Shown piece by piece: positions 26,956-35,835 of a stretch of 64,000 bases of DNA. The stretch's first letter is position 1. Each line of letters opens with the position of its first letter. The position numbers and the translations under genes were made by a program. The notes under the pieces were generated by a model. That model was given only the letters and a program-made list of their open reading frames with translations, ran no database searches and had not been told where the DNA came from. The stretch is from contig NZ_CP009755.1 in assembly GCF_000772085.1 (NCBI RefSeq), positions 3,162,001-3,226,000 on the forward strand, given 5' to 3'. The stretch is from Curtobacterium sp. MR_MD2014. GTDB lineage: Bacteria; Actinomycetota; Actinomycetes; Actinomycetales; Microbacteriaceae.

Positions 26956-28112
26956 GGCTGCTCCCGCAGGTAGTCGCCGACCCGGCCCTCGACCTGGTGC
27001 CCGACGACCTCGCGCGGGACGCGGGCCCCGATCCGGCAGGTCACCTCTTCCCCGATGGTGCCGAGCGCCTCGCCCCACTCGAGGACGGTCATCTCGCCGT
27101 GCTCCCCCGTGCCGAACAGCACGACCTCGTCGCCGACGCGGACCTCGTCGTCGCCGACGTCGACCAGGAACTGGTCCATCGCGACGCGACCGGCGACCGG
27201 GTACCGCTTCCCGCCGATCGTCACCTCGACGCGGCCCTGCGCACGACGCGGCACCCCGTCCGCGTAGCCCACGGGCACGAGCGCCAGGGTGGTCTCCGAC
27301 GTGGTGCGGTACGTGTAGTCGTAGGAGACGCCGGTGTCGACCGGGACCCGCTTCGTCTTCGCGACCGAGGCCGTGAGCGTCATCACCGGCTCGAGCCCGA
27401 GGTCGGCGGCGGACACGCCCTCGGCACCCGGGATGCCGAGCAGGTTCGCGCCCATCCGCACCATGTCCTTGCGGAACTCCTTCCGCTCGAGCCCGGCGAG
27501 CGAGGCCGCGACGTGCTCCATCGGCAGGTCGAGCCCGAGGTCCTCCGCGGTCTCGACGGCCCGGTCGAACACGGCGACCGCGGCGCTGTCGTCGTCGTCC
27601 GACGACTCCGCGAGGTGCGTGTACGCCGCGACGACCTCGATCCGGCCGGCGCGCTGCGCGTCGACCGCGAGTGCCACCAGCTCCGGCCAGGCGTCCGCGG
27701 TCGCGCCGTCGCGGTGCAGGCCGGAGTCGACGCCGAGGTGGACCCGTGCCGGGCGCTGGTCGACGGCGTCGACGACCCGCTGCAGCTCGGCGACGTTCGA
27801 GACGCCGAGGTCGATCGCCGAGTCGACGGCGTCGCGGAAGTCGAGCGCCGGGTCGTGCTGCCAGGTGAACAGGTGCACGTCCTCGCCGACGCCGATCGCC
27901 CGGAGGCGCAGCGCGGCCGGCACGGTCAGCACGCCGATCCAGCGGATGCCGGCGTCGACGGCCGCGAGCGCGATCGGCTCGAGACCGTGCCCGTAGGCGT
28001 CGGCCTTCATGATCGCCATGACCTCGACCGGGTGCATCCACTCGCGCACGAGGTCGAGGTTCGACCGGTAGGCGTCGAGGTCGATCCGGGCCCGACGAAG
28101 GGGGGCGTTCAC
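26952..28112 (-). CDS. alanine racemase family protein 1 (divergent paralogue)
   Basis: A 386-aa fold-type III PLP enzyme. PLP-lysine K36 lies in M-K-A-D-A-Y-G-H-G, catalytic Tyr264 in GVSYDYTY, and the MDQ motif is intact (312-314). It departs from normal Alr elsewhere: L-L-G replaces L-Y-G after Arg219; Glu355 stands where Tyr354 of the Geobacillus enzyme contacts the cofactor; and the carbamylated lysine before V-D-S-G is Gly. The natural substrate may not be alanine. It follows a second alr-type gene with a 4-base overlap. GTG start with GGAGG upstream. Confidence 0.9.
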   Translation of the reverse strand: MNAPLRRARIDLDAYRSNLDLVREWMHPVEVMAIMKADAYGHGLEPIALAAVDAGIRWIGVLTVPAALRLRAIGVGEDVHLFTWQHDPALDFRDAVDSAIDLGVSNVAELQRVVDAVDQRPARVHLGVDSGLHRDGATADAWPELVALAVDAQRAGRIEVVAAYTHLAESSDDDDSAAVAVFDRAVETAEDLGLDLPMEHVAASLAGLERKEFRKDMVRMGANLLGIPGAEGVSAADLGLEPVMTLTASVAKTKRVPVDTGVSYDYTYRTTSETTLALVPVGYADGVPRRAQGRVEVTIGGKRYPVAGRVAMDQFLVDVGDDEVRVGDEVVLFGTGEHGEMTVLEWGEALGTIGEEVTCRIGARVPREVVGHQVEGRVGDYLREQP

Positions 28113-29212
28113 GTCGTCCTCCGTTCCACGCTGCGGCCGACCCTGGCGACCACCTCGTAGTTGATGGTGTCGATCGCCGCTGCCCAGTCCTCGACCGCGG
28201 GGTCGCCGTCCGCCGGGTCGCCCCAGAGCACGACCTCGTCGCCCACCCGGACGTCGGCGTCGCCGATGTCGATGTGCATGGCGTTCATCGCGACGCGGCC
28301 GACGACGGGGAACTCCCGGTCGCCGATGCGCACCGACACCCGGTTGCCGAGGTCGCGGTCGAAGCCGTCGGCGTACCCGAGGCCGATCACCGCGAGCCGG
28401 GTGTCCGTCGCTGCACGCCAGGTGTAGCCGTAGCTGACGCCGTCGCCCGCGGCCACCGGGACGGTCCGCAGCACCGCGGCGGTCACGCGCATCGCCGGGC
28501 GGAGCCCGAGGTCGGCCGAGGTGCGGTCGGCGAAGGGGCTGAGCCCGTAGAGCGCGAGCCCGACCCGTGCGGCGTCGTGGCGCGTCTCCGGCACCGCGAT
28601 GCCCGCGGCGCTCGCGGCGAGGTGCACGATCTCCGGCACGATGCCGTTCGCCGCCAGGCCGTCGAGCGCCCGCTGGAGCGCGGCGTCCTGGTCGAGGTCG
28701 TCGGCACGCGACGCGTTCGACAGGTGGGACATGAGGCCCTCGACGCGGGTGCGCCCGCCGGACCGGGCGATCCGCCCGGCGGTGTCGAAGAGCTCGGCCC
28801 ACTCGGACTCGACCGCGCCGTTCCGGCTCAGCCCGGTGTCGACGCAGACGTGCACCGCGGGCACCTCGGAGTCGGCCGCGGCCGCGAGCTGGGACACGCT
28901 CGACACCGCCGGGGTGACGTCGTACTGCGCGGCGCGGCGGAAGTCCTCGTCCGGGGCGTGCAGCCACGCCAGGATCCGGACGCCCTCGTCGATGCCGGCG
29001 CGGCGGAGCGCGATGCCCTCCTCGACGTCGGCGACCCCGAGCCACTCGGCACCGGCGTCGACGAACGCCCGTGCGGCGTCGACCGCACCGTGCCCGTACG
29101 CGTTCGCCTTGACGACCGCGATGACACCCGCCGGCGCCACCTGCTCGGACACCGTGGCGTAGTTCGCGATGAGGGCCTCGCGGTCGACCGTGATCCCCGT
29201 GAACGCGCTCAT
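28109..29212 (-). CDS. alr: alanine racemase family protein 2 (closer to canonical Alr)
   Basis: A 367-aa PLP-dependent amino acid racemase, normally supplying D-alanine for peptidoglycan. K35 lies in V-K-A-N-A-Y-G-H-G, Arg216 before G-L-A-L-Y-G, catalytic Tyr261 in GVSYGYTW, and Tyr352 in I-N-Y-E-V. The usual MDQ motif reads M-N-A (309-311), and Cys replaces the lysine before V-D-T-G. The start at 29212 overlaps the acpS stop (ATGA). acpS, this gene, paralogue 1, tsaE, tsaB, rimI and tsaD form one minus-strand series. Confidence 0.92.
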   Translation of the reverse strand: MSAFTGITVDREALIANYATVSEQVAPAGVIAVVKANAYGHGAVDAARAFVDAGAEWLGVADVEEGIALRRAGIDEGVRILAWLHAPDEDFRRAAQYDVTPAVSSVSQLAAAADSEVPAVHVCVDTGLSRNGAVESEWAELFDTAGRIARSGGRTRVEGLMSHLSNASRADDLDQDAALQRALDGLAANGIVPEIVHLAASAAGIAVPETRHDAARVGLALYGLSPFADRTSADLGLRPAMRVTAAVLRTVPVAAGDGVSYGYTWRAATDTRLAVIGLGYADGFDRDLGNRVSVRIGDREFPVVGRVAMNAMHIDIGDADVRVGDEVVLWGDPADGDPAVEDWAAAIDTINYEVVARVGRSVERRTT

Positions 29213-29583
29213 GCGCCCCCTCCTTCGATGACGACGAACGCCGTCGCGATCCCGCCGTCGTGCGACAGCGACAGGTGGACGTCCGTCACACCCCGGTCCG
29301 ATGCCACCCGACGAGCGCCCTCGTGCAGCGTGAGCGACGGGTTCCGCTGGTCGTCCGACACGACCTCGAGGTCCTGCCAGCTGAGCCCGGCACTGGACCC
29401 GAACGCCTTGATGAGGGCTTCCTTCGCCGCGAACCGGGCCGCGAGCGACGACACCGGTCGGGGCTCCCCGTCGCGCAGCTGCTCGGCCGGGGTGAACAGC
29501 CGCGTCCGGAGCGCCGGGGTGCGTTCGAGCACACCCCGGAACCGCTCCGTGTCGACGACGTCGACCCCGATGCCGATGATCAC
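29209..29583 (-). CDS. acpS: holo-[acyl-carrier-protein] synthase
   Basis: Attaches 4'-phosphopantetheine from CoA to acyl carrier protein. 124 aa, normal. I-I-G-I-G-V-D-V-V-D at the start and F-A-A-K-E-A-L-I-K-A-F at about 67-77 hold the magnesium ligands (Asp8, Glu71 type), and L-S-L-S-H-D-G closes the site. GTG start. It lies 9 bases after the glmS stop and is coupled to the alanine racemase gene after it. Confidence 0.95.
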   Translation of the reverse strand: MIIGIGVDVVDTERFRGVLERTPALRTRLFTPAEQLRDGEPRPVSSLAARFAAKEALIKAFGSSAGLSWQDLEVVSDDQRNPSLTLHEGARRVASDRGVTDVHLSLSHDGGIATAFVVIEGGGA

Positions 29584-29592
29584 GACGCGGGC

Positions 29593-31440
29593 CTACTCGA
29601 CGGTGACCGACTTCGCCAGGTTGCGCGGCTGGTCGACGTCGAGCCCCTTGGCGGCGGCGAGCTCCATGCCGAACATGTGCAGCGGCGCGACGGCCAGCAG
29701 CGGCTCGAACAGCGGCGTGGCGAGCGGGATCCGCAGGACCTCGTCCGCGAAGGGCAGCACGGCGGCGTCTCCTTCTTCGGCGATCGCGATCACCCGGGCA
29801 CCGCGGGCGCGGATCTCCTGGATGTTCGAGACCACCTTCGGGTGCAGCGAACGCGGGTCGCGCGGCGACGGCACGATCACGAAGACGATCTGCCCCGGCT
29901 CGATGAGTGCGATCGGGCCGTGCTTGAGCTCGCCGGCGGCGAAGCCCTCGGCGTGGATGTACGCGAGCTCCTTGAGCTTGAGGGCCCCCTCGAGCGCGAT
30001 CGGGTACCCGACGTGGCGGCCGAGGAACAGCACGCTCCGGGTGTCCGCCATCCACTTCGCCAGCTCGGCGACACCGGACGCGTCGTCGATGGTCTGCTGG
30101 AGCTTCGGTGCGAGGCCCTCGAGCTCGCTGACCTGCTCGGCGATCTGCTCGGCCGTGAGCGTGCCCTTGAGCGTGGCGAGGTGCAGCCCGAGCAGGTACA
30201 GCGCGACGCCCTGGGCGATGAAGGCCTTGGTCGACGCGACGGCGACCTCGGGGCCGGCGTGCGTGTAGATCACCGCGTCGGACTCGCGCGGGATGGTGGC
30301 GCCCTGCGTGTTGCAGATCGAGAGCACCTGCGCACCCTGCTCGCGGGCGTACTTGACGGCCATGAGCGTGTCCATGGTCTCGCCCGACTGGCTGATCGAG
30401 ACGACGAGGGTGCGGTCGCTCAGCACCGGGTCGCGGTAGCGGAACTCGTGGGCGAGCTCGACCTCGACGGGGACGCGTGCCCACTGCTCGATGGCGTACT
30501 TGCCGAGGATGCCGGCGTACGCCGCCGTGCCGCACGCGATCACGATGACACGGTCGACCTGCTGCAGCCGATCGGCGATCGGGTCGAGGTCGGTCAGCGT
30601 CACGGCACCGTCGTGCACGCGACCGAGGATCGTCTTGGCGACGGCCTCGGGCTCCTCGCTGATCTCCTTGGCCATGAAGGAGCTCCAGCCGCCCTTGTCC
30701 GCGGCGGAGGCGTCCCAGCTGACCTCGAACTCCTCGGGGGTCGCCGGCGAGCCGTCGAAGTGCACGACCTCGACGCCGTCGGGACGGATCGTCGCGATCT
30801 CGTCCTGGCCGATCGCGAGGGCGCGCTGCGTGTAGGCGACGAAGGCCGCGACGTCGGAGCCCATGAAGTTCTCGCCGTCACCGAGGCCCACGACGAGCGG
30901 CGAGTTGCGGCGCGCACCGACGACGACGCCCGGCTGGTCGGCGTGCACGACGAGGAGCGTGAAGGCACCCTCGAGCCGCTGCACGACCTGCTGCATGGCA
31001 GCGGTCAGGCCCCCGGTCTCGCGGAACGCACGACCGACGAGGTGCGCGGCGACCTCGGAGTCGGTCTCGCTGGTGAACTCGACGCCCTCGGCGACGAGCT
31101 CCTGCTTCAGCTCGGAGAAGTTCTCGATGATGCCGTTGTGGATGAGCGCGAGCTTGCCGCCGTCCGCCAGGTGCGGGTGGGCGTTGCCGTCGGTCGGGCC
31201 GCCGTGGGTCGCCCAGCGGGTGTGCCCGATGCCGGTGGCGCCGTCGGCGATCGGGTGCGACTCGAGCTCCTCGACCAGGGCCTGCAGCTTGCCGGCCTTC
31301 TTCGCCGAGACGAGGTCACCCGGCCGGTCGACGACGGCGATGCCCGCCGAGTCGTAGCCGCGGTACTCGAGACGACGGAGACCACCGAGGAGGACCTCCT
31401 GGCTGCTCTTGCTGCCGACGTAGCCCACGATTCCACACAT
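29593..31440 (-). CDS. glmS: glutamine-fructose-6-phosphate aminotransferase (isomerising)
   Basis: Makes glucosamine-6-phosphate, the first step to UDP-GlcNAc. 615 aa. The N-terminal amidotransferase begins M-C-G-I-V-G-Y-V, with Cys2 as nucleophile once Met is removed. Two SIS sugar-binding domains follow, and the protein ends ...A-K-S-V-T-V-E, as GlmS does. The start is fixed by the Cys2 rule. A TAGGAT box lies 7 nt before the ATG, which leaves no room for a glmS ribozyme or leader. glmM, the next enzyme, is encoded nearby. Confidence 0.97.
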   Translation of the reverse strand: MCGIVGYVGSKSSQEVLLGGLRRLEYRGYDSAGIAVVDRPGDLVSAKKAGKLQALVEELESHPIADGATGIGHTRWATHGGPTDGNAHPHLADGGKLALIHNGIIENFSELKQELVAEGVEFTSETDSEVAAHLVGRAFRETGGLTAAMQQVVQRLEGAFTLLVVHADQPGVVVGARRNSPLVVGLGDGENFMGSDVAAFVAYTQRALAIGQDEIATIRPDGVEVVHFDGSPATPEEFEVSWDASAADKGGWSSFMAKEISEEPEAVAKTILGRVHDGAVTLTDLDPIADRLQQVDRVIVIACGTAAYAGILGKYAIEQWARVPVEVELAHEFRYRDPVLSDRTLVVSISQSGETMDTLMAVKYAREQGAQVLSICNTQGATIPRESDAVIYTHAGPEVAVASTKAFIAQGVALYLLGLHLATLKGTLTAEQIAEQVSELEGLAPKLQQTIDDASGVAELAKWMADTRSVLFLGRHVGYPIALEGALKLKELAYIHAEGFAAGELKHGPIALIEPGQIVFVIVPSPRDPRSLHPKVVSNIQEIRARGARVIAIAEEGDAAVLPFADEVLRIPLATPLFEPLLAVAPLHMFGMELAAAKGLDVDQPRNLAKSVTVE

Positions 31441-31510
31441 GCGCACGATCCTACGGTCTGGCTGGAGATCAACCCTGCAAGTGGGCAGGAGTGGGGATAC
31501 CGTTCGGGAC

Positions 31511-31996
31511 ATGGGACGCTTCGACGACATCGAGATCACCACGCTGCACGGGGAGCACACCACCTTCGCGCAGTTCTCGGACCGGGCCGTCCTCGTCGTG
31601 AACGTCGCCTCGCGCTGCGGACTCGCGCCGCAGTACGAGCAGCTCGAGGCCCTGCAGCAGACGTACGGCGACCGCGGCTTCACGGTCCTCGGCTTCCCGA
31701 GCAACCAGTTCCTGCAGGAACTCGGCTCGTCCGAGGCGATCGACGAGTACTGCTCCACCACCTGGGGTGTGACCTTCCCGATGTCCGAGAAGGTGAAGGT
31801 GAACGGCAGGGGCGCCCACCCGCTCTACCAGGCACTCAAGGAGACGCCCGACGCCTCCGGCAAGGCCGGCCGGGTGAGCTGGAACTTCGAGAAGTTCCTC
31901 GTCGCCCCCGATGGCTCCGTCACGCGCTTCCGTCCGACCACGAAGCCGGACGCCCCCGAGGTCGTCGCCGCCATCGAGGCGGCCCTGCCGGCCTGA
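31511..31996 (+). CDS. glutathione/thioredoxin peroxidase family protein
   Basis: A 161-aa thioredoxin-fold peroxidase reducing hydroperoxides. The peroxidatic Cys36 lies in NVASRCGLAP, so it is a Cys form, not a selenocysteine form. Q and W partners are in G-F-P-S-N-Q-F and W-N-F (Trp124), and Cys81 fits the resolving cysteine of thioredoxin-dependent members. The Cys usual in GFPCNQF is Ser64. A TACCGT box 7 nt before the ATG suggests a leaderless transcript. It is divergent from glmS, with a shared 70-bp control region. Confidence 0.92.
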   Translation: MGRFDDIEITTLHGEHTTFAQFSDRAVLVVNVASRCGLAPQYEQLEALQQTYGDRGFTVLGFPSNQFLQELGSSEAIDEYCSTTWGVTFPMSEKVKVNGRGAHPLYQALKETPDASGKAGRVSWNFEKFLVAPDGSVTRFRPTTKPDAPEVVAAIEAALPA

Positions 31997-32048
31997 CGGT
32001 CACCGTCCGCACGACGGGTCGCGTCCTGCGGACACGCACCGGGCACCG

Positions 32049-32104
32049 GACGGGAGGCGCGGATCACCGCAGCCGGTCCACGCACGTCCGCCGCGCCTCC
32101 CGTC
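32049..32104. repeat. GACGGGAGGCGCG-family inverted repeat
   Basis: 14-bp arms (GACGGGAGGCGCGG / CCGCGCCTCCCGTC) enclose a 28-nt loop between two plus-strand genes. GGGCACCG precedes it, as it does the half copies near 79 and 20081. It may end the peroxidase transcript just before the coaA promoter. Confidence 0.75.
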
Positions 32105-32119
32105 TGTACGCTCGTGCCC

Positions 32120-33064
32120 ATGCCGATCACGGAAGCCACCGTCGCGCACCCGACCCCGTTCGTGGAGATCCCGCGCGACGAGTGGTCCCAGCTCGCACCG
32201 AAGGAGCACCTGTCGCTCACCGAGACCGAGATCGTGCAGCTGCGCGGCCTCGGCGACCGGCTCGACATGCAGGAGGTCCAGGAGGTCTACCTGCCGCTCT
32301 CCCGCCTGCTGACGCTGTACGCGGCCGGCGCCAGGGACCTGCACGCCGAGACGAGCCGCTTCCTCGGTGAGCGGGCCGGCCGGACGCCCTTCGTGATCGG
32401 TGTCGCCGGGTCGGTGGCGGTCGGCAAGTCGACCGTCGCGCGCCTGCTCCGCGAGCTCACGAAGCGCTGGCCGGACACCCCGCGGGTCGAACTCGTGACC
32501 ACCGACGGCTTCCTGTACCCGAACGCCGAGCTCGAGCGCCGCGGGATCATGGACCGCAAGGGCTTCCCGGAGTCGTACGACCGTCGTGCGCTGCTGCGGT
32601 TCGTCAGCCAGGTGAAGAGCGGAGCGGCCGAGGTGCGTGCGCCGTTCTACTCGCACCTCGTCTACGACATCGTCCCCGACGCCGAGATCGTCGTGCGGCA
32701 GCCGGACGTCCTCATCGTCGAGGGCCTCAACGTGCTCGCGCCGCCGGTGCACGGGCGGCTCGCGCTGTCCGACCTGTTCGACTTCACGATCTACGTCGAC
32801 GCGAAGACCAAGGACATCGAGTCCTGGTACGTCGACCGGTTCCTCGCCCTGCAGGAGGAGGCGTTCTCGAGCCCGGACTCGTTCTTCCACCGCTTCGCCT
32901 CGCTGTCGCGCGAGGACGCGGTCCGGACCGCGACCGAGGTCTGGCGGGCGATCAACGAGCCGAACCTGCTCGAGAACGTGCTGCCCACGCGCTCCCGGGC
33001 GACGCTCGTGCTCAAGAAGGGCGCGAACCACAAGGTCAACTCGGTGCTGCTCCGCAAGATCTGA
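32120..33064 (+). CDS. coaA: type I pantothenate kinase
   Basis: Phosphorylates pantothenate, the first step of coenzyme A synthesis. 314 aa, normal for type I PanK. Walker A is [12 protein letters not shown], then T-T-D-G-F-L-Y-P-N and I-V-E-G-L-N-V-L are family signatures. I prefer the ATG at 32120; a TACGCT box lies 7 nt before it and overlaps the region of the alternative GTG at 32114. The transcript is probably leaderless. Confidence 0.96.
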   Translation: MPITEATVAHPTPFVEIPRDEWSQLAPKEHLSLTETEIVQLRGLGDRLDMQEVQEVYLPLSRLLTLYAAGARDLHAETSRFLGERAGRTPFVIGVAGSVAVGKSTVARLLRELTKRWPDTPRVELVTTDGFLYPNAELERRGIMDRKGFPESYDRRALLRFVSQVKSGAAEVRAPFYSHLVYDIVPDAEIVVRQPDVLIVEGLNVLAPPVHGRLALSDLFDFTIYVDAKTKDIESWYVDRFLALQEEAFSSPDSFFHRFASLSREDAVRTATEVWRAINEPNLLENVLPTRSRATLVLKKGANHKVNSVLLRKI

Positions 33065-33124
33065 CGCGAGCGGTGGGCGAGGCCGCCGTGCCGCCTCTGT
33101 CGTCCCGCGGCGCGACCTGCTCGC

Positions 33125-33184
33125 GAACAACCGGAAGCGGCTCGCGCCACGTGATCACGTGGCGCGAGCCGCTTCCGGTTGTTC
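33125..33184. repeat. perfect 60-bp palindrome
   Basis: Two 30-base arms are exact reverse complements with no loop, centred between 33154 and 33155 on CACGTGATCACGTG. The pairing stops cleanly at both ends. It lies between convergent coaA and glmM and is not followed by a T-run on either strand. Confidence 0.95.
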
Positions 33185-33214
33185 CGACGACCCGGGACGT
33201 CGCGTGCGAGTGCC

Positions 33215-34591
33215 CTACGCGGCCGCGTCGATCGCCAGCCGGTCGCGCACGACGGCGGCCAGCTCCTCGGCGACCCGCTGCGCATCCTCCTGCGACGCCG
33301 CCTCGACCATCACGCGGACGACGGGCTCGGTGCCCGACGGGCGCAGCAGCACCCGACCGGCGTCGCCGAGGGCTTCGGTCGCCGCGGCGATCGCGTCCTG
33401 CACGCCCTGGTCGTCCAGCCCGTGGCGGTCGACACCGCGCACGTTGAGGAGCACCTGCGGGAAGACGGTCATGCACGACGCGAGCTCCTGCAGGCTCTTG
33501 CCCGTGCGGGCCATCTCGGCCACCAGGTGCAGGCCCGTCAGCACGCCGTCGCCGGTGGTGGCGTAGTCGTTGAAGATGATGTGGCCGGACTGCTCGCCAC
33601 CGAGCGAGAAGCCGCCCTCGTTCATCTTCTCGAGCACGTAGCGGTCGCCCACGCCGGTCTCGAGCACCGTGATGCCCGCGTCCGCCATGGCCCGCTTGAG
33701 CCCGAGGTTCGACATGACGGTCGCGACGAGCGTGTCGTCGGCGAGCCGGCCCCGCTCCTGGAGCGAGAGCGCCAGGATCGCCATGATCTGGTCGCCGTCG
33801 ACGGCGTTGCCGGCGGCGTCCACCGCGAGGCACCGGTCGGCGTCGCCGTCGTGCGCGATGCCCACGTCGGCGCCGTGCGCCAGCACCGCGGCGGCGAGGT
33901 TGTCGATGTGGGTCGAGCCCACACCGTCGTTGATGTTCATGCCGTCCGGGTCCGCGCCGATGAGCGTGACGCGAGCGCCGGCGTTGACGAAGACCTCGGG
34001 CGAGACGCCCGCGGCGGCACCGTTCGCGCAGTCGAGCACGACGTGCAGGCCGTCGAGCCGGTGCGGCAGCGTGCCGAGCAGGTGGACGACGTAGCGGTCC
34101 TCGGCGTCGGCGAAGCGGGTGATCCGGCCGACGTCGCCACCGGTGGGCGTCGGGGCGGACTGGTCGTGCATGGCCGCTTCGATGCGGTCCTCGACCTCGT
34201 CCGGCAGCTTGCGGCCGCCCGTGGCGAAGAACTTGATCCCGTTGTCGGGCGCGGGGTTGTGGGACGCGGAGATCATCACGCCGAAGTCGGCGTCGATGTC
34301 CGCGACGAGGAACGCTGCAGCGGGGGTGGGGATGACCCCGGCGTCGAGCACGTCGACACCGGCGGAGGCGAGACCGGCCGCGACCGCGGCACCCAGGAAC
34401 TCACCGGAGACGCGCGGGTCGCGCGCCAGGACCGCGCGGGGGCGCGGTCGACCGGACGCCCGGCGGGCGTCCGCATGGTGTCCGTGTGTGAGCACGGCCG
34501 CGCTGGCCTGGGCGAGACCCAGAGCCAGCGCGGCCGTCAGCTCGCCGTTGGCGAGTCCACGAACACCGTCGGTACCGAACAGACGCGGCAT
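33215..34591 (-). CDS. glmM: phosphoglucosamine mutase
   Basis: Interconverts glucosamine-6-phosphate and glucosamine-1-phosphate on the way to UDP-GlcNAc. 458 aa. The start reads [12 protein letters not shown], the phosphoserine loop is I-S-A-S-H-N-P, the metal loop is D-G-D-A-D-R, and G-G-E-Q-S-G-H is the sugar-binding loop. The long upstream frame is not coding. It starts 22 bases after rpsI and is probably part of rplM-rpsI-glmM. Confidence 0.97.
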   Translation of the reverse strand: MPRLFGTDGVRGLANGELTAALALGLAQASAAVLTHGHHADARRASGRPRPRAVLARDPRVSGEFLGAAVAAGLASAGVDVLDAGVIPTPAAAFLVADIDADFGVMISASHNPAPDNGIKFFATGGRKLPDEVEDRIEAAMHDQSAPTPTGGDVGRITRFADAEDRYVVHLLGTLPHRLDGLHVVLDCANGAAAGVSPEVFVNAGARVTLIGADPDGMNINDGVGSTHIDNLAAAVLAHGADVGIAHDGDADRCLAVDAAGNAVDGDQIMAILALSLQERGRLADDTLVATVMSNLGLKRAMADAGITVLETGVGDRYVLEKMNEGGFSLGGEQSGHIIFNDYATTGDGVLTGLHLVAEMARTGKSLQELASCMTVFPQVLLNVRGVDRHGLDDQGVQDAIAAATEALGDAGRVLLRPSGTEPVVRVMVEAASQEDAQRVAEELAAVVRDRLAIDAAA

Positions 34592-34613
34592 TGCGATCGG
34601 GTTCGTCGCGCGA

Positions 34614-35099
34614 CTAGCGCTTCGAGAACTGCGACGCCTTGCGGGCCTTCTTGAGACCGGCCTTCTTGCGCTCGATGACGCGGGCGTCACGGGTGAGGAA
34701 GCCGGCCTTCTTGAGGGTGGCGCGGTTGTTCTCGCGGTCGATCTCGTTCAGCGCACGCGCGATCGCGAGGCGGAGCGCACCGGCCTGACCCGAGGGGCCA
34801 CCACCGGTGATGCGAGCGACGACGTCGTAGGCGCCGAGGAGCTCGAGCACCTTGAACGGGTCGTTGATCAGCTGCTGGTGCAGCTTGTTCGGGAAGTAGT
34901 CCTCGAGCGTGCGGCCGTTGACCGTGAACGAGCCGCCACCGGGGACGAGACGCACGCGGGCGATGGCCTCCTTGCGGCGCCCGACGGCACCGCCCGAGAC
35001 GTTGAGGATCTGGCGGGGAGCGGCCTCCGAGGACGCCGGGGCGCTCTCGGTGGTGAAGCTCTCCGGGGTCTGGTCGAGGGAGTCAGCGATCTGAGCCAT
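34614..35099 (-). CDS. rpsI: 30S ribosomal protein S9
   Basis: 161 aa, with a Ser/Thr/Glu-rich N-terminal extension of about 30 residues before [11 protein letters not shown], and the conserved C-terminal S-Q-F-S-K-R that reaches the P-site tRNA. Follows rplM in the usual pair. Confidence 0.97.
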   Translation of the reverse strand: MAQIADSLDQTPESFTTESAPASSEAAPRQILNVSGGAVGRRKEAIARVRLVPGGGSFTVNGRTLEDYFPNKLHQQLINDPFKVLELLGAYDVVARITGGGPSGQAGALRLAIARALNEIDRENNRATLKKAGFLTRDARVIERKKAGLKKARKASQFSKR

Positions 35100-35135
35100 G
35101 AGTTTTATCAGTCCTTGAAGTCGTCGTGGCCGGAA

Positions 35136-35582
35136 CTACTGTGCGACCTGGTCGAAGGTGTACGCCTTGGGCTGCTGCGCGGCGTGCGGGTGCTCTGCGC
35201 CGGCGTAGACCTTCAGCTTCTTGAGCTGCTCACGGCCGAGGGTGTTCTTCGGCAGCATGCCGCGGATCGCCTTCTCGACGGCGCGGGTCGGGTGCTTCTC
35301 GAGCATCTCCGGGTAGGAGGTCGCCGTGAGGCCGCCCGGGTAGCCCGAGTGACGGTAGTAGACCTTCTTCGCGAGCTTGGAGCCGGTGAGGGCGACCTTG
35401 TCCGCGTTGATGATGATGACGTAGTCACCCATGTCCATGTGCTGGGCGAAGGTGGCCTTGTGCTTGCCGCGCAGGAGCGCCGCGGCGTGAGTGGCGAGAC
35501 GGCCGAGGACGACGTCGGTCGCGTCGATGACGATCCAGTCGTGCTGGACGTCTGCCGGCTTCGGGGAGAACGTACGAGTCAC
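35136..35582 (-). CDS. rplM: 50S ribosomal protein L13
   Basis: 148 aa, normal. T-R-T-F-S-P-K leads to D-W-I-V-I-D-A-T-D and the family motif [10 protein letters not shown]. The GTG at 35582 is used because the conserved sequence starts there; no clear ribosome site is seen. It is first in rplM-rpsI-glmM and has a promoter about 140 bases upstream, leaving a leader in which an L13 control site could lie. Confidence 0.96.
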   Translation of the reverse strand: MTRTFSPKPADVQHDWIVIDATDVVLGRLATHAAALLRGKHKATFAQHMDMGDYVIIINADKVALTGSKLAKKVYYRHSGYPGGLTATSYPEMLEKHPTRAVEKAIRGMLPKNTLGREQLKKLKVYAGAEHPHAAQQPKAYTFDQVAQ

Positions 35583-35720
35583 AGGAGTGCTGCTTTCGTG
35601 TCGAGGTGAGGAGTCCGTGAATCCCGCTCCGGTGGGTGTTCCGCGGGCGATGCTCGTGGAACTGCCCGGTGGAGGGCTCATCTGACTGTCCGGCGCACGG
35701 GGCGCACAGACCAAGGTGAG

Positions 35721-35749
35721 AGCCTACCCGACGCGGCTCGCCTTGTCGA
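35721..35749 (-). promoter_or_regulatory. promoter of rplM-rpsI-glmM
   Basis: On the minus strand TCGACA (35749-35744) and TAGGCT (35726-35721) are 17 bases apart. This gives a leader of roughly 130 nt before the L13 start codon. Confidence 0.6.
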
Positions 35750-35757
35750 ACGGGGCC

Positions 35758-35809
35758 GTGACGGACGGGAGGCGCGGTGCCGTCCGACACCGCGCCTCCC
35801 GTCCGTCAC
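35758..35809. repeat. GACGGGAGGCGCG-family hairpin, probable terminator of the nuclease gene
   Basis: Perfect 22-bp arms with an 8-nt loop, the longest full member of the family in the window. It lies between the end of the ExeM-type gene and the rplM promoter. Confidence 0.8.
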
Positions 35810-35835
35810 ACGGTCACGTCCGGGCCGTGGTCACC

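Noticed and set aside
31441..31510. Possible glmS ribozyme or long leader upstream of glmS
   Set aside because: The gap is only 70 bases, is shared with a divergent gene, and the -10 box is 7 nt from the start codon. There is no room for a ribozyme.
33125..33184. Ordinary rho-independent terminator for coaA or glmM
   Set aside because: A loopless 60-bp palindrome without T-run on either side does not match a standard terminator, though it may still stop polymerase.
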